Shown here: in pieces, positions 1-10,335 of the stretch
How positions within the stretch are numbered: the stretch's first letter is position 1
Layout: the number at the start of each line of letters is the position of its first letter
From: Apium graveolens
Taxonomy: Eukaryota; Streptophyta; Magnoliopsida; Apiales; Apiaceae
NCBI RefSeq assembly: GCF_009905375.1
Contig: NC_133650.1
Span: forward strand, 147,640,567-147,704,566
DNA: 64,000 bases
Reading direction: 5' to 3'
Notes under the pieces: model-generated
What the model was told of the DNA's origin: nothing
The model's database searches: none
The model's input: only the letters and a program-made list of their open reading frames with translations
Program-made: the position numbers and the translations under genes

Positions 1-3000
1 TAGATACTAAGGCGAGGAGTATATAAGAACCTGAATTTCAAAGTCATCCAGCAAATCCTGAATCTTTGGCCTCACAAGAACCATTACCTCAAAGTGGTAA
101 TGTAGGCTTAACTCCTGATCAAGTTATCTTAACAGTTGATCCTGAGGAAGGGTACATCCAACACCAACATCAGCTGAATTTCTCTCAGTTCAACCCTTGG
201 ATGTATACAAAGAAGTTGATCCTTCAGAAGCACAAGGTATAAATATTGATTCATCTCTGTCAGCATTTAATTTGAATACTAATTCTGAATTATCAACATG
301 TACAATGAATCCTGATGACCTGAGTAAGATTAGACCTTTACGAAGGAATACCTCTAGTTATAGGATCACAAACAACTCTTCTCAGCCACCTCTTATTTCC
401 GTAGGATAAACTTATCTGAACCTTTCATGTGAGAATGAGATAAAAGATTTATAAAAACACAGAATTAAAGAGATGCATGATCCTTACTTGGTAAAAGGAG
501 AGGTAGTTGAGTGTCAGGATTCAGTTAATCCTTGTGAGGAAACTCTAACTATTAAAAGTCATGAGATGAGTGGTATGGGAAGTAGTGAGACTACTTTAAA
601 AGAATATAGAGATTTAAGTTTTTTATTGAACATTGTGTAGGTGCACGGAGTATTAAAGATACAGCTATTGAACAACAGTCTCTAGACCCTCGGATAAACT
701 CTGATGTGCCACATGCAGTCCACTCCCATCTCTAGTTCATCCACTGTAACAACCCCTATTCTTGTTGAAGGACAGTCCATTTAATATACTATTCCACCAT
801 ATGCCCTGTTCTTGCTGAAGGACAGTCCACCCATTCTATAGTTCCATCATCTTTTATTTTCCATGTCACTACTATTATTGTAGACGCAGGACAGTCCATT
901 CCAGATGAACCCATCATTACAGAATCACCACAGCACTCCACTGGTATTGAGGTTCTGGAGATAACTACTGAAGCTCCGCCTCATATGGCCACTATTTTTG
1001 AAGATCTGGAGTTAAATGCTGAAGGCATAGAGGAATCTGTTCCTGAGAGTGCGTCTCATGATGGAGAAAATGTTAATGTAGCTTTAGATCCTCATGAGGG
1101 TCTTGATGAACTTTTCTTTCCTGAAGACATGCATATACATGAAAAGCAAAGGAGATTAGCTGAGCTTAATGCAAAGAATAGTAGGAAGTTTTCTGATGCA
1201 GAATGGAATTCTAACTGAAAGGATGCTTCATATCCTATCTCTTTTGCTAATGCTTCTTAAATCTGGAGAGAGCATGGCAAAATATCACAAATCCTGATAT
1301 TCTGACATATCTCAAGGCTTCTATATTATTGGTCAAATGAGTTCTGCATACTCAGTCTCAGGCTAATACTCAAATTGATAAACTCAAGGACTCCTTTCTT
1401 GAAACTAAGATGACCATAACCAAGGAGATTCAGAAGCAGTTAGCACCCATTCTTGCTAGACATGACAAGTTGGAAGCCTATCAGGTTAAGTCGGAAGCTA
1501 CTTAAGCTAAAATGTCTAGTCAGTTGGATAAGGTACAGCAATCTATGGAGCTTATTGTTTCCCTCCTACTTGGAGATAATGCCAAAAAGGGGGAGAAAGT
1601 GTTGAAATCTAAATGCAAGTAGCTCCAGTTGAAAGATGCTGATGACAAGGATGGTCTTGGTGGTGATAATAAAAAGAAGAAGCTTGTTTTGAAGAAACAA
1701 GATGGAGATCTAATTGGTACTAGTGGTACATCTAAAACCACTAGTCAATCTAGATAAGGTGGAAAAAGGAGGAGGTCTGGAAGGTAAGTCTCAAAGAACG
1801 TGCAAAGTAAAGAACTGACTGTGGCTAAATCTCAAACTCTGAAAGTCACAAATACTGATGAAGATCAAGGCATTCTAGATATAGAAGCTGGTGCTAAAGC
1901 AAGTCAATATCTACAGACTGTGAAGGTAAAAGGGAAGAAAACAACTCTATTCTACAAGGATCTTAAGATTCAAGCTTTTAAATCTGAGGTAATTAAAAGA
2001 ATTTTTGAAAGAGAAAATCTTGGAGTTGACATGGAACATCTTAGGCTTTTGGAAGAAGAATACAAATCTTTGAAGTTAGAAAATACTGATGTTGTCTTAA
2101 CTTATAAAGATATTCATGGTAGCAGACCTACAAAGGGTGTGGTAATCAAGGAAGTCAGTCAAACTGATGCTGAAGGGCCTTTAAGGTCTCAAGCAATTTT
2201 AAATGCTGACAGGTTTTATAAGGGGAAGAAAAATATTGGTGAGAAGTCAAAGCCAAAACCTAAAGCTAACTCCAAGAAGAAATCAGTATCTAAACGTTTT
2301 AAATTACAAACACTAATAGATCCAATCTATTCAGTAGTTGTAGCTCATGATGATGCTGATGATCAAATGACTCGGGAAGATAAAGCCAATCAGTCTCATA
2401 AAAGAAGAAAGATGATTCCTAGAGCTGATTGGGATGAGAAATTAAAGTTGATAACAACCTCTGACATTCCTCAAGTTAAAGAAGAAATAAATGTTGAAGC
2501 TCAACCAATCACAACCTCTGATACTACTCAAGTTGTTGATAGTTCAAGTGAAATACAAACTGAAATCACAAATCCTGATTCAGAGGACTTAAACTCTGAT
2601 ATGCCAGAATTAACTTTAGAAGAAAAGAAGAAGCTATTATGTGGAAGCAAGACACATGGACGGTAAGAGATTCTTCTGAGGCTATTAAGAAGATCTACAT
2701 TGGAAATTCATAGTATAGAATAGCTGGTAGAACAAGTGGCTTGGGAAAATCAAATGATGATTCTTTTGTTGCTGAATCTTGAAGATTTGAAGAAAATTAA
2801 ATCAGTTCAAAGTGTAAATGATCTAGTTGGTGAAAAGCTGATCTATTTTCTTGACTCTGGAAGGAGGTTAAGGCTCGCTCAAGAGCATTTGAAGAATAAA
2901 CCATGGAAATAGTTGGAATCCATCACTACTTTACTCAAGGTAACCAACTCTACTACTGCTAGATGGTCTGAATTTCTGAAGAACTTTGTACAAATGAAGC

Positions 3001-3185
3001 AGAGAGGAATGACATACAAGTCCAATTATATTCCAAAATATATTCATGAATCTGGACATACTGTTGATATGCCTATTGGAGGAGCCAAAGTGGTTAAGTT
3101 TCTAGGAAGAGAAGTTCTTACTTTTAATTCCGATGGGAAGAAATATGATTTCTGGAACTGGATGATTTCTGCAAATGTATGTTAA
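1..3185 (+). pseudogene. S1 env-like ORF, decayed
   Basis: This is a degenerate coding stretch in the post-pol position of a Sirevirus-like element. Open segments lie at 197-409, 985-1218, 1800-2666 (288 codons, very Lys-rich) and 2913-3185, separated by stops and frame changes. Around 1330-1610 an uninterrupted frame gives a heptad-like stretch that ends in DNAKKGEKV, a motif I associate with env-like ORFs of this group. The 2913-3185 segment (RWSEFLKNFVQMKQRG then YIPKYIHESG) matches the general look of the C-terminal half of such ORFs. The function of these proteins is not established, and no clear signal peptide or transmembrane helix is visible. A loose triplication around ACAGTCCA occurs at 749-903. 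Confidence 0.6.
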
Positions 3186-3366
3186 TGTTCTTGAAAGATA
3201 ACTTCTCAATAAACTTCTTAATAAAGCTCCAGATTGTACTAAATTCAAGACTAAAGTTAAAGTTTAGAAGCACTGACTATAAGAAAGATAATCTGTTTGA
3301 ATTTTTACATTTAAATAGTTTTTGACATCATCAATTTAGAACTTGTTCATATTTCATAACACACAA

Positions 3367-3378
3367 TTTGGGGGAGAT
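3367..3378 (+). other. S1 polypurine tract
   Basis: A purine run (TTTGGGGGAGAT) immediately precedes the TGTTAG start of the LTR. This is the expected plus-strand primer of a copia element and it fixes the LTR boundary. Confidence 0.85.
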
Positions 3379-3895
3379 TGTTAGAAGAAATTGATGTATC
3401 AGGTGATAAACTATCAGAGATTACTACCAATATTTGATATCAGACTTTAGCAGAAGGTGATGTCATCATCATTTGTTATCAGCATTTGCTGATCAGTAAC
3501 TGACATCAGTATTTGGTCACTACAGCTAAAGATCATGAGATATTGAAGATGGAAAGAGTTTGCAGAATTCAAGTCGGTGAAGGATTTTACTTCTAGTAGC
3601 AATAAAATTTAGGATATATTTTATGATTCCTTATTGTAATAGAATAGAATTCCTTATCTGATTGTGTAGCTGTGCAGTATATAAGCACATAATGGGGTAG
3701 CACTTTATGTGTCGCGTATTGATATATCTTTTATGTAACCTAGCATCTCTTAAGGATATTTGTTCATCTTTTGAGAGATTATTTTGTAATCAGTTTTTAT
3801 CAATCAGTAGAAAAATGTTTATACTGTTGAGTGGTTAATTCGATTTATCTGCATAAACTGTATACACCCCCCACAGTTGTATTAAGGACCTAACA
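3379..3895 (+). repeat. S1 3' LTR
   Basis: The LTR begins TGTTAG and ends CTAACA, a 6-bp terminal inverted repeat, and is 517 bp long. It starts directly after the PPT. A TATA-like TATATAAG lies at 3678-3685. Upstream of it, about 3389-3540, is a cluster of short repeats around TGATATCAG and CAGTATTTG. Confidence 0.85.
3389..3540 (+). promoter_or_regulatory. S1 LTR: TGATATCAG-type repeat cluster
   Basis: Several degenerate copies of a partly palindromic motif (GATATCAG, TTATCAG, GCTGATCAG, GACATCAG, each followed by ATTTG or ACTTT) lie about 140 bp upstream of the TATA-like box. The position suggests U3 enhancer elements. That role is inferred. Confidence 0.5.
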
Positions 3896-4665
3896 CAAGG
3901 CGCTCCTCTAAACTGAGCTAATCATTTCTTTCTCCTTGATTCCCTTGAATTCTTTCCCATTTTTTCATTATTCTCCTCTATTTGAAGTTGGAGTTGTCTA
4001 TAGACTTCAGCATCATCTTCTTCATTGATATCCAGCATCTCTTGCATCTCTCTGAGAGTTTCATTGCTTGAAATTTTGAGTTGGTCTTCAATTTTGAAGA
4101 ATTTTCTGACATATTTTTCATCCCTGAGCTCTATAATTCACTAGGACTTCATGTGCACTTTATTCCCAGTGTCCAGAATAGTTAAAACTCTTGGTACTGC
4201 ACTAGAATCTCTCCAGCTTTATTTTATTGAACTGATCTTTGTGAGTATTTCTGACTTGGAAATTTTTGTAAATTCATAGTCCTTCTTCATTGCAGAAAAT
4301 ACCTTGACCAAGACATTGTAGCTTTAATTGAGGATCCTGTAGAAAGGCCATGTGATCTCATTACCCGCTTTGTATTTAAACACTAATCTATCTGGAAGCC
4401 TGTAGTTAACATCAATCTCTCCCACTTCATCCAGTTCATCCAGAAAGAGTTCAATGTCTGAGAATTCCTTGATGTCATAGATATAGAGTTGGTCATCCTC
4501 TTTAACCATAGGCTTGGGTTTTCAGATGGCTTTGGTTTGAGGTAGGTTTGGATTGAATCATTTGCTCTTCCTTCTTGAAGTTCTATTTTTGGTTGGTAAA
4601 TGTATGTATAGATCAAGAGTTGGTAAACTATCCCAATCTGTAGGCTCATCCTTTGGCACAATGGG
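3896..4665 (-). mobile_element. S2: internal fragment of a Sirevirus-like element
   Basis: This is a minus-strand piece of a copia element with no LTR of its own in view. It is flanked on the left by the S1 insertion and on the right by the S3 LTR. Its content matches the last 100 bases of the window (S6), which are the C-terminus of an env-like ORF. The five bases before S3 are ATGGG. Confidence 0.6.
3922..4665 (-). pseudogene. S2 env-like ORF, C-terminal part
   Basis: Reading right to left, an open piece at 4509-4324 (61 codons, with KEDDQLYIYDIKEFSD) is in the same frame as a tail that ends at the TGA at 3922-3924. The tail contains EVYRQLQLQIEEN and a basic end with many Lys and Arg, and is likely a coiled coil. 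The same block occurs in S6 as EFYRQLQLQMEEN, which supports a real protein family tail. At least one stop interrupts the frame at 4324. The N-terminal part is cut by the S3 insertion at 4666. Function unknown. Confidence 0.6.
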
Positions 4666-5951
4666 TGTTGGCTATTGAGTACAACACAAGGGGGTGATTT
4701 TGTATTATGGAGTTTTAGCCTTTTTAAAGTTTGGATATTGTGTAAATAAAGCAGTTTACAATTTGTAAAGATACTGTGTTCAACAGAAATAAAATCACAA
4801 GCACAATATTTCAAAATTCACTAATCTGTATTAATTAAGTTTGTCTTACTACAACTTATGTGTTCTTAAAAATATAGGAACTCAACTTCTTCTATGAAAG
4901 AATACAAGAAAATATGAATCTGTTTGTTACTTATAAACTAAGGACCGTTGCATGCTTTATACACTAGCAGCTCGAGTTTACAAAACTTGCACTAACATAT
5001 ACTAAACTCTTTTCTAAAGAAACCTTTTTCTATTTCCATTTATATCTTAGCAAATCTGCGCAGAATCTTCTAGGTATGTGACCATCCTTTGTCTAGTTAA
5101 TCTTATCCCTTGATCTTGTATTCTTCCTATCTACTTTGAAGACTTTTCAATCTAGTTGATAGATCATTTGTTGACTGATAATCTTGAATCTTCATTTATT
5201 TGCATTCTGTATTTGAGATGCATGTCGAGATCTCCAGTTTGTTCAATAGAGAAGTGACATCTCGATAAGTATAATGACTTATCAAGATCTATGAGTTCTC
5301 TATAGGTATATTTGACTTTTCAAGGTCTCTTGATCTTTGTATGTGGAATGACTTGTCGATAAGTCTGAGATCTCTATATGTAGACTTGACTTGTCGATAT
5401 CTCTGAGATCTCTATATTCATTTTGACTTGTCGATATATCTGAGATCTCTAATGAGAAATTTACTTGTCGATATCTCCAATCTTCATATCTTTATTTTGA
5501 CTTCTCGATATCTTTAAGTTCTCTACATGCAGAAATGACTTGTCAATACCTCCAATCTTCACATCTTCATTTGACTTATCGATATCTCCAAGACTTCTCT
5601 ATAAGTCATTTTAGACTTCTCGATAAGTCATTCTGGAGTTCTCGAATGACTTTTCTATATTTCTTGATATGTGACTTGTTGATATCTTGACTTAGAACAG
5701 TTTTCATAAAACAGTTTTATTCAACTCCAAGCTTCTTCACTTTTCTGTGAGGCATTATCATTGATTGATCTCCTTCTAGAGTTTATTCCTTCACTTGAAT
5801 ATGTTTACAAAAAAATACTCCAGTCTAATCTTTTAACCTTTTCACAAACTCAAGTAATATAATACAAAATATAAAGTCGATTATCAATCAACTAAATCTT
5901 AGGGTTGTCAATGTGACTTAGTCTTGTTATTATACAGGCATGTCTTGCACA
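4666..5951 (-). repeat. S3 3' LTR
   Basis: The LTR spans 1286 bp, from TGTTGGC on the plus strand to TTGCACA. Its minus-strand end (CACCCCCTTGTGTTG...CCAACA) has the C-rich block and CCAACA tip seen in the other copia LTRs here. A TATA-like GTATAAAG lies at 4955-4962 on the minus strand, with a repeat cluster upstream of it at 5218-5700. The right boundary is supported by the adjacent PPT. Confidence 0.75.
5218..5700 (-). promoter_or_regulatory. S3 LTR: GACTTGTCGATATCTC repeat array
   Basis: About a dozen degenerate copies of GACTTGTCGATATCTC or GACTTCTCGATAAGTC, often followed by AGATCTCT, are packed into about 480 bp. The cores TCGA, GATATC and AGATCT are self-complementary. The array lies about 260 bp upstream, in element sense, of the TATA-like box at 4955-4962. 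A role as U3 regulatory repeats is inferred from position. Confidence 0.6.
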
Positions 5952-5953
5952 AT

Positions 5954-5966
5954 AATCTCCCCCAAT
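5954..5966 (-). other. S3 polypurine tract (reverse)
   Basis: TCTCCCCCAATTT on the plus strand is the complement of AAATTGGGGGAGA, the copia PPT. It lies just inside the LTR end and shows that the element runs on the minus strand. Confidence 0.8.
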
Positions 5967-6106
5967 TTGTGAGAAGATTGCTTATAAAAAATTCATGCAT
6001 GATACCAAGACTAACCCTAAGTTAAAAATAATTACATAAAACTGACAGATTAACCAATACAACTTTTACACATTGAGTGATTACATAAATTTAATAATTA
6101 CAACCA

Positions 6107-6736
6107 TCATATGAATTTCTCATAGCCTGGTTGTTTTTTAATGAGGTCCTTTAGATTTAAAAGCACTTGGATTTCCTCTATTATTTTAGTCCTTCTGTGA
6201 GCTTCTACAATCTTGAGCCAATCATCCAATGAGTAATCATTTAAGTAACCAACTCTGAATCTTGAGAATCTTCCAACTTGTATGTTTAGAAAGTGTCCAT
6301 CCTCCGATATTCTACTCAACCCCTTGCCTTGAGCTCATTAGATATTTGCTCAAACATCTCTATCTCTTTTGCATATTTTTCTGTCTCTTTTCTCCTTCTT
6401 AGCCTTCACTCTTGCATGTCTTTCATTCCATTTCCTCAACCTTTCAGACATCACATCCTTCCACATTCTTGTACTTGTGTCCTTATTCTTCATCGAGCTG
6501 ATCACCCTCTTCAGTTCCGTGGTTGAAATAGTCTCCATTATTGTCCTGCTAAGCAAAATGAAGGAGCCATCCATGTAGTAGATTCTAACTTCTGCTAAAG
6601 ATACAACACAAACTTTGACAATTTCTTTAGATAGTTGTTGGAAAAAGTCATCATCTGTGATGCACATGTTTAGAGGCAGAAAGTCAGTTTGATTGAAACA
6701 GTTCCAGATGACCCCAGCACCAACTTGCATTTTCAT
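6107..6736 (-). pseudogene. S3 env-like ORF, C-terminal part
   Basis: Two open pieces share one frame: 6736-6350 (with IYYMDGSFILLSRTIMETI then a Lys/Arg-rich helix) and 6319-6107 (with DYSLDDWLKIVEAHRR). A short stop-containing gap separates them. Position, between the ATH1 insertion and the PPT, and composition fit the C-terminal half of a Sirevirus env-like ORF. The upstream part is cut away at 6830. No catalytic motif is visible and the function is unknown. Confidence 0.55.
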
Positions 6737-6829
6737 TGGTTTTTTTCCAACAATCTTGGAGTGTGTTATGGTTGGAGGCTTGAATGTAGGTAGGTTTGTG
6801 ATTTTCTTTAGTGTGATATGGATGGATGT

Positions 6830-8344
6830 TGTTAGGACGAAAACACGCGCTAATATTCACGCAAGTATACGCGATCGTAAGTAATATAGAATTATTTCTA
6901 GTTGTTCCCACATAGACTGGTTTAGATTAATTTCAATCAATGCACTTATACAACAATAGTATGGTTATTATTCAATCCTAAGACGATTAACAAAGTGAGA
7001 TTGTTTATAACTACGATTAACTAAGAGATTATACTAAAGAACATTGACTAAGAGATTAAAAAGGATTGTTTTACTATATGACACAAACATGGGATTCTAA
7101 CTTCATTACTACTTCATTCAATAGCCTTTTTGTTCTTAACCTTAGCATGCAATGGTGATGATACTAATCAGATAACACAAAACTGATAAACGCTAACTTT
7201 CGTTGTACAAATACCATACTACCAGACATCCACAAAAGAGATAAAAGTTGAATATACACCAATTATATTGAGACCCTATATGTCTATAGAATTTGACAAC
7301 ATAACAATTTAATGCACAAGTTATCTATCATGATTACATAGGGCAAGTAAGATGGTTAAAATTACCTATGAATCATGCATAAATAATACATGAACCTATG
7401 CTAGCATGGCAAGTTCTAAACCTCTAAATTCATTTTCGCTTCAATAGAGATTAACAGACTATCTTATAAGTTCGCGATGCTCATTAGACGAATAAGCACA
7501 ACCAATACTAGGATAACATATAATCACCACATACTAAGGCATCGAAATAATTTAACTAAAGAAATCCATAAGTAAATCCGTTAGAACCCCATGATAACGA
7601 TTAACCCATAATCGGACTCATCATCAACGTGGGTTCCGATGAAAGCATGGCATAATAAATATAGTCTTTATACAGAATAAATAATAAAATCAAGTATGTG
7701 ACACAAGAGTATAGGTTCACAAATAAGAAAACTAGCATCCAAAGTTACAACTTAAAATAAAGAATCACAAGATTAAACTAGATCCTCTTCGCCTTGGTTG
7801 AATTGTGCTATACGGGCTTACGCCTTCTCCTTAAGCTCTGGTACGTCTTGTTATAAAAAATGATCATAAGTTATGTTTATATAGCAGCCCATGCAGATTA
7901 GAAGACCAGCTGATCAAAATTAGAGTGGAATCACGATTCTGTGATCCCGACTTGGTGCGGCCGCGCACTTCACCAGCGCGGGCGCGCTTCAAATCTGCAT
8001 CCCGGCGCGGCCGCGCGCTACTACAGCGCGGGCGCGCTACTACAGCGCTGGCGCGCTACTACAGCGCGGGCGCGCTACTACAGCGCGGGCCCGATGACTC
8101 TCTAGAAAAATTTCTATTTTTATTTTCTTGCCGGTTTGAGTTGATCTTTTCACGGGCAATTTTCTTGGACACACTTCGAGCAACAATTTAGCACCAAAAC
8201 AATGCTAAATTACCCTGATTCCTCTTATATGCCTGAAATGCAAAAACACTACAAAACCACATCAAATACACAAATAACTCAAGTACAAAATATCAATTCT
8301 AGCCTTTATAGAGCGTTCGAAATGGACATAAATGCCACTGAACA
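6830..8344 (-). repeat. ATH1 3' LTR
   Basis: The LTR is 1515 bp, TGTTAGGACG to CTGAACA on the plus strand, and is clearly homologous along its length to the ATH2 LTR (56284-57754). On the minus strand a TATA box (TATATAAA) lies at 7876-7883. A strikingly GC-rich repeat array lies upstream of it at 7955-8091, while the rest of the LTR is AT-rich. The right edge abuts a reversed PPT and hairpin. Confidence 0.85.
7955..8091 (-). promoter_or_regulatory. ATH1 LTR: GCGCGGCCGC palindrome array with 19-bp tandem repeats
   Basis: Blocks of GCGGCCGCGC and CAGCGCGGGCGCGC alternate. From about 8015 a 19-bp unit (CGCGCTACTACAGCGCGGG) repeats four times in tandem with few changes. The block is about 70 bp upstream of the minus-strand TATA box. 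The same motif recurs at 24507-24651 inside this element and, as GAGCGGCCGCTC, in ATH2. It is GC-rich and CpG-dense in otherwise AT-rich DNA. Confidence 0.75.
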
Positions 8345-8379
8345 CACCTCCAAACTTGAATCGATGCTTGTTCTCAAGC
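8345..8379 (-). other. ATH1 polypurine tract with adjacent hairpin
   Basis: The plus-strand CACCTCCAAAC is a slightly mutated reverse PPT (the ATH2 form is CACCCCCAAAC). Eleven bases further in is a perfect 5-bp stem hairpin, GCTTG-TTCT-CAAGC, at 8366-8379. ATH2 has the same arrangement with loop TCCT. Confidence 0.7.
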
Positions 8380-9485
8380 ATAAACAGACTCAAAGAACAA
8401 GAAATAAAAATGCATGAATGCAAACTATATGAATGCAATGATTCCCTCAGATTAACTAAACTAACCAATGAGCAACATCTCAACAAATGCAGTTATTTGC
8501 ACAAAGATTAATCAAACCCCACAAATCAACTAGCAAGCTAGAAACGTGCGTGTGCGCAAATACTTACAGATATACTATCATAACTAGATCAACAATCAAG
8601 ACTCACTACTCATCAAGGCAATCACAAGGCTATAAATAGAATAAAAAGCTAATCTCAAAATGACTTATAACACTTCAATTCTAATATCGAAGCTATTATA
8701 TGTTTTCATGCTTTTATTCACAATACATAAACAACACAAATATGCTTATTTGACCATGTAATGAGTGAGTTCCACAAAAGACTTATACAATAATACCCAT
8801 ATAGCGAGCGTTAGGTTAATGGATCCCAGACTAATAAAGCCTTAGGTCACTAGGCATAAAGTCCCTAAGAACTTAATGACTCGAGTACTAAAGAGCCCAC
8901 TCGTGATCAATTATGCATAAACACATATTTTTCTCTTTTTTCTACATTTTTTTTTCAAATTTTTGAACAAGTGTGTTTCGCTCCATCTCGTTCAACCCTA
9001 GACTACTCATGTAAAATGAGCCGGCTACTAGCCATTTGACACCTAGCCATAACAACTAGCAATGAAATCCAAACTTTTTCTCTAATTTTTAAATATCCAT
9101 GTTATTTTATCATTAAGAGAATATCCTAAATTCTAAATATAAACATGTGATTAAACCTCGACAAACAAACAAACCATGACCATGATCTAGCCCTTAAGCA
9201 ACCTATAAGACTTAGTGAATTTACAATTGTCTCTATGATGCAAATCAACTCGATAGGACTTAACATCACTAAACACGGCATCACTACACTAACATCAATA
9301 TCACAAATCAATCAGAAAAATCATCTAAGGGATCATGTTATAATACAAATGCATGAAACTATATGTAACAAACTAGAACAAAAATAAAAAACCACTTCAT
9401 GGAAAATATGCAACTCTATGAACTAAACTATCATGAATATGCAAACTATATGTGACGCACACATAACATATAATTCTTAACTACT
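8380..9485 (-). other. ATH1 conserved non-coding 3' region
   Basis: These 1.1 kb hold no convincing ORF on either strand. Several blocks are nearly identical to ATH2 57790-58855, for example around 8801-8905 (GAGCGTTAGGTTA, GGATCCCAGACTA) and 9010-9050 (GAGCCGGCTACTAGCCATTT). The region lies between two PPT-hairpin modules. Confidence 0.6.
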
Positions 9486-9519
9486 ACCCCCAAACTTAAA
9501 ATATTCACTGTCCTCAGTG
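9486..9519 (-). other. ATH1 second PPT-like module with hairpin
   Basis: ACCCCCAAAC at 9486-9495 and a perfect hairpin CACTG-TCCT-CAGTG at 9506-9519 repeat the layout of the main PPT module at 8345-8379. The module lies just 3', in element sense, of the env-like stop codon at 9547-9549. It could be an internal second plus-strand primer or a relic of an older LTR edge. Confidence 0.55.
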
Positions 9520-9546
9520 AAGGTAATAGCAAGGAATCATGCATAC

Positions 9547-10335
9547 CTACTCAGAATCAGGGTCATCACCCTCAACGGGTGGAGTGTCAGGAGTGTCTGG
9601 AGGTGGATACATAGAGTCCTCACCGAATACTGGCCACTGGATGTCAACTCATGTGGCTCTGAATGCAGTCCCCAATGCCTGGGTAAGGTCCTATGCAAAC
9701 CGACTATGGATGGCATACATCACATCGATATTCTTCATAAAGCGCCTATACTGCGCTGAACTCATACCATCACTGCCCTGTGCCTCCTCCTGCTGCTCTA
9801 CATGCCTGCGTCGTGCCACCAACATATGCCTAAGGAGCTGGCCTTCCACCTGGCAGATGATAATAAGAATAACCAAGCCCCTTAGGATCGGGCTTACAAA
9901 CGTACCACTCCTGCATAGTCTGCAACGTCGAACTATCAATCGGGGCACTCGGGAGCTACAACTGCTCGTGTGTGGGACAATGAACACCAACCTCCACACA
10001 CAACTTCGTCACAATGGACGCATAGGGTATAGAACCCGTAGTACTCCCTCACAAAAATCTCAAAATCCCCTGATGAATCACCAGCCCAAGGTCCACATAG
10101 TCTCCCTGAAGAATCCCACACAACAAACGTGCACGCTCCACAGTAACATCATGCACGTGAGAAGATGTCATGATGTTGGCACAAATAAAAGAATTCCATG
10201 CACGTGCAAACTTGTTCATGCACGAGGCAGGGAAAGTGGCATATTCATTCGTGCCCTTCTTGAACTTCCAGTGAGTCTCAGGCATACACAGGGTCGCAAC
10301 GATAAAATCCAAATTAAAATCATCCCCCGTCTTCT
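9547..10335 (-). pseudogene. ATH1 env-like / plant-transposon-protein ORF, 3' part
   Basis: This is the C-terminal part of the ORF that starts at 24204. After the TEK1 insertion the frame resumes at 10330 without a shift once the 5-bp target duplication is counted. Visible segments include WNSFICANIMTSSHVHDVT and GILQGDYVDLGLVIHQGI, which resemble the putative plant transposon protein domain (the PF20167 type) of Athila post-pol ORFs. Stops follow at 10049 and near 9951 and 9851, then a frameshift. The tail is acidic and Pro-rich (DTPDTPPVEGDDPDSE) and ends at 9547. The domain call is from memory of the family. The protein's function is unproven. Confidence 0.65.

Larger units (their letters stand above)
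1..3895 (+). mobile_element. S1: Sirevirus-like Ty1/copia element, 3' part
   Basis: This is the 3' end of a plus-strand copia element whose gag and pol lie left of the window. It holds a decayed env-like coding region, a polypurine tract and a 517-bp 3' LTR with TGTTAG at one end and CTAACA at the other. The sequence after the LTR reads in the opposite sense as a different element (S2), so S1 inserted into S2. The five bases after the LTR (CAAGG) would be the target duplication, but its partner is outside the window. The Sirevirus assignment rests on the env-like region and the PPT form, and is an inference because no pol is visible. Confidence 0.8.
4666..6829 (-). mobile_element. S3: Sirevirus-like element, 3' LTR and env-like tail
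   Basis: This is a minus-strand copia element. Its 3' LTR lies on the left and its internal 3' sequence on the right, up to where ATH1 interrupts it at 6830. The orientation is set by the reversed PPT just right of the LTR. The rest of the element is not recognisable in the window. Confidence 0.75.

Noticed and set aside
4383..4814. 143-codon minus-strand ORF
   Set aside because: It crosses the S3 LTR boundary at 4666, so it is a chimera of LTR and S2 sequence. The S2 frame with family similarity is the one ending at 3922.
7925..8191. GC-rich ORF with many Arg and Ala codons
   Set aside because: It arises from the GC-rich repeat array in the ATH1 LTR. No start context or similarity.
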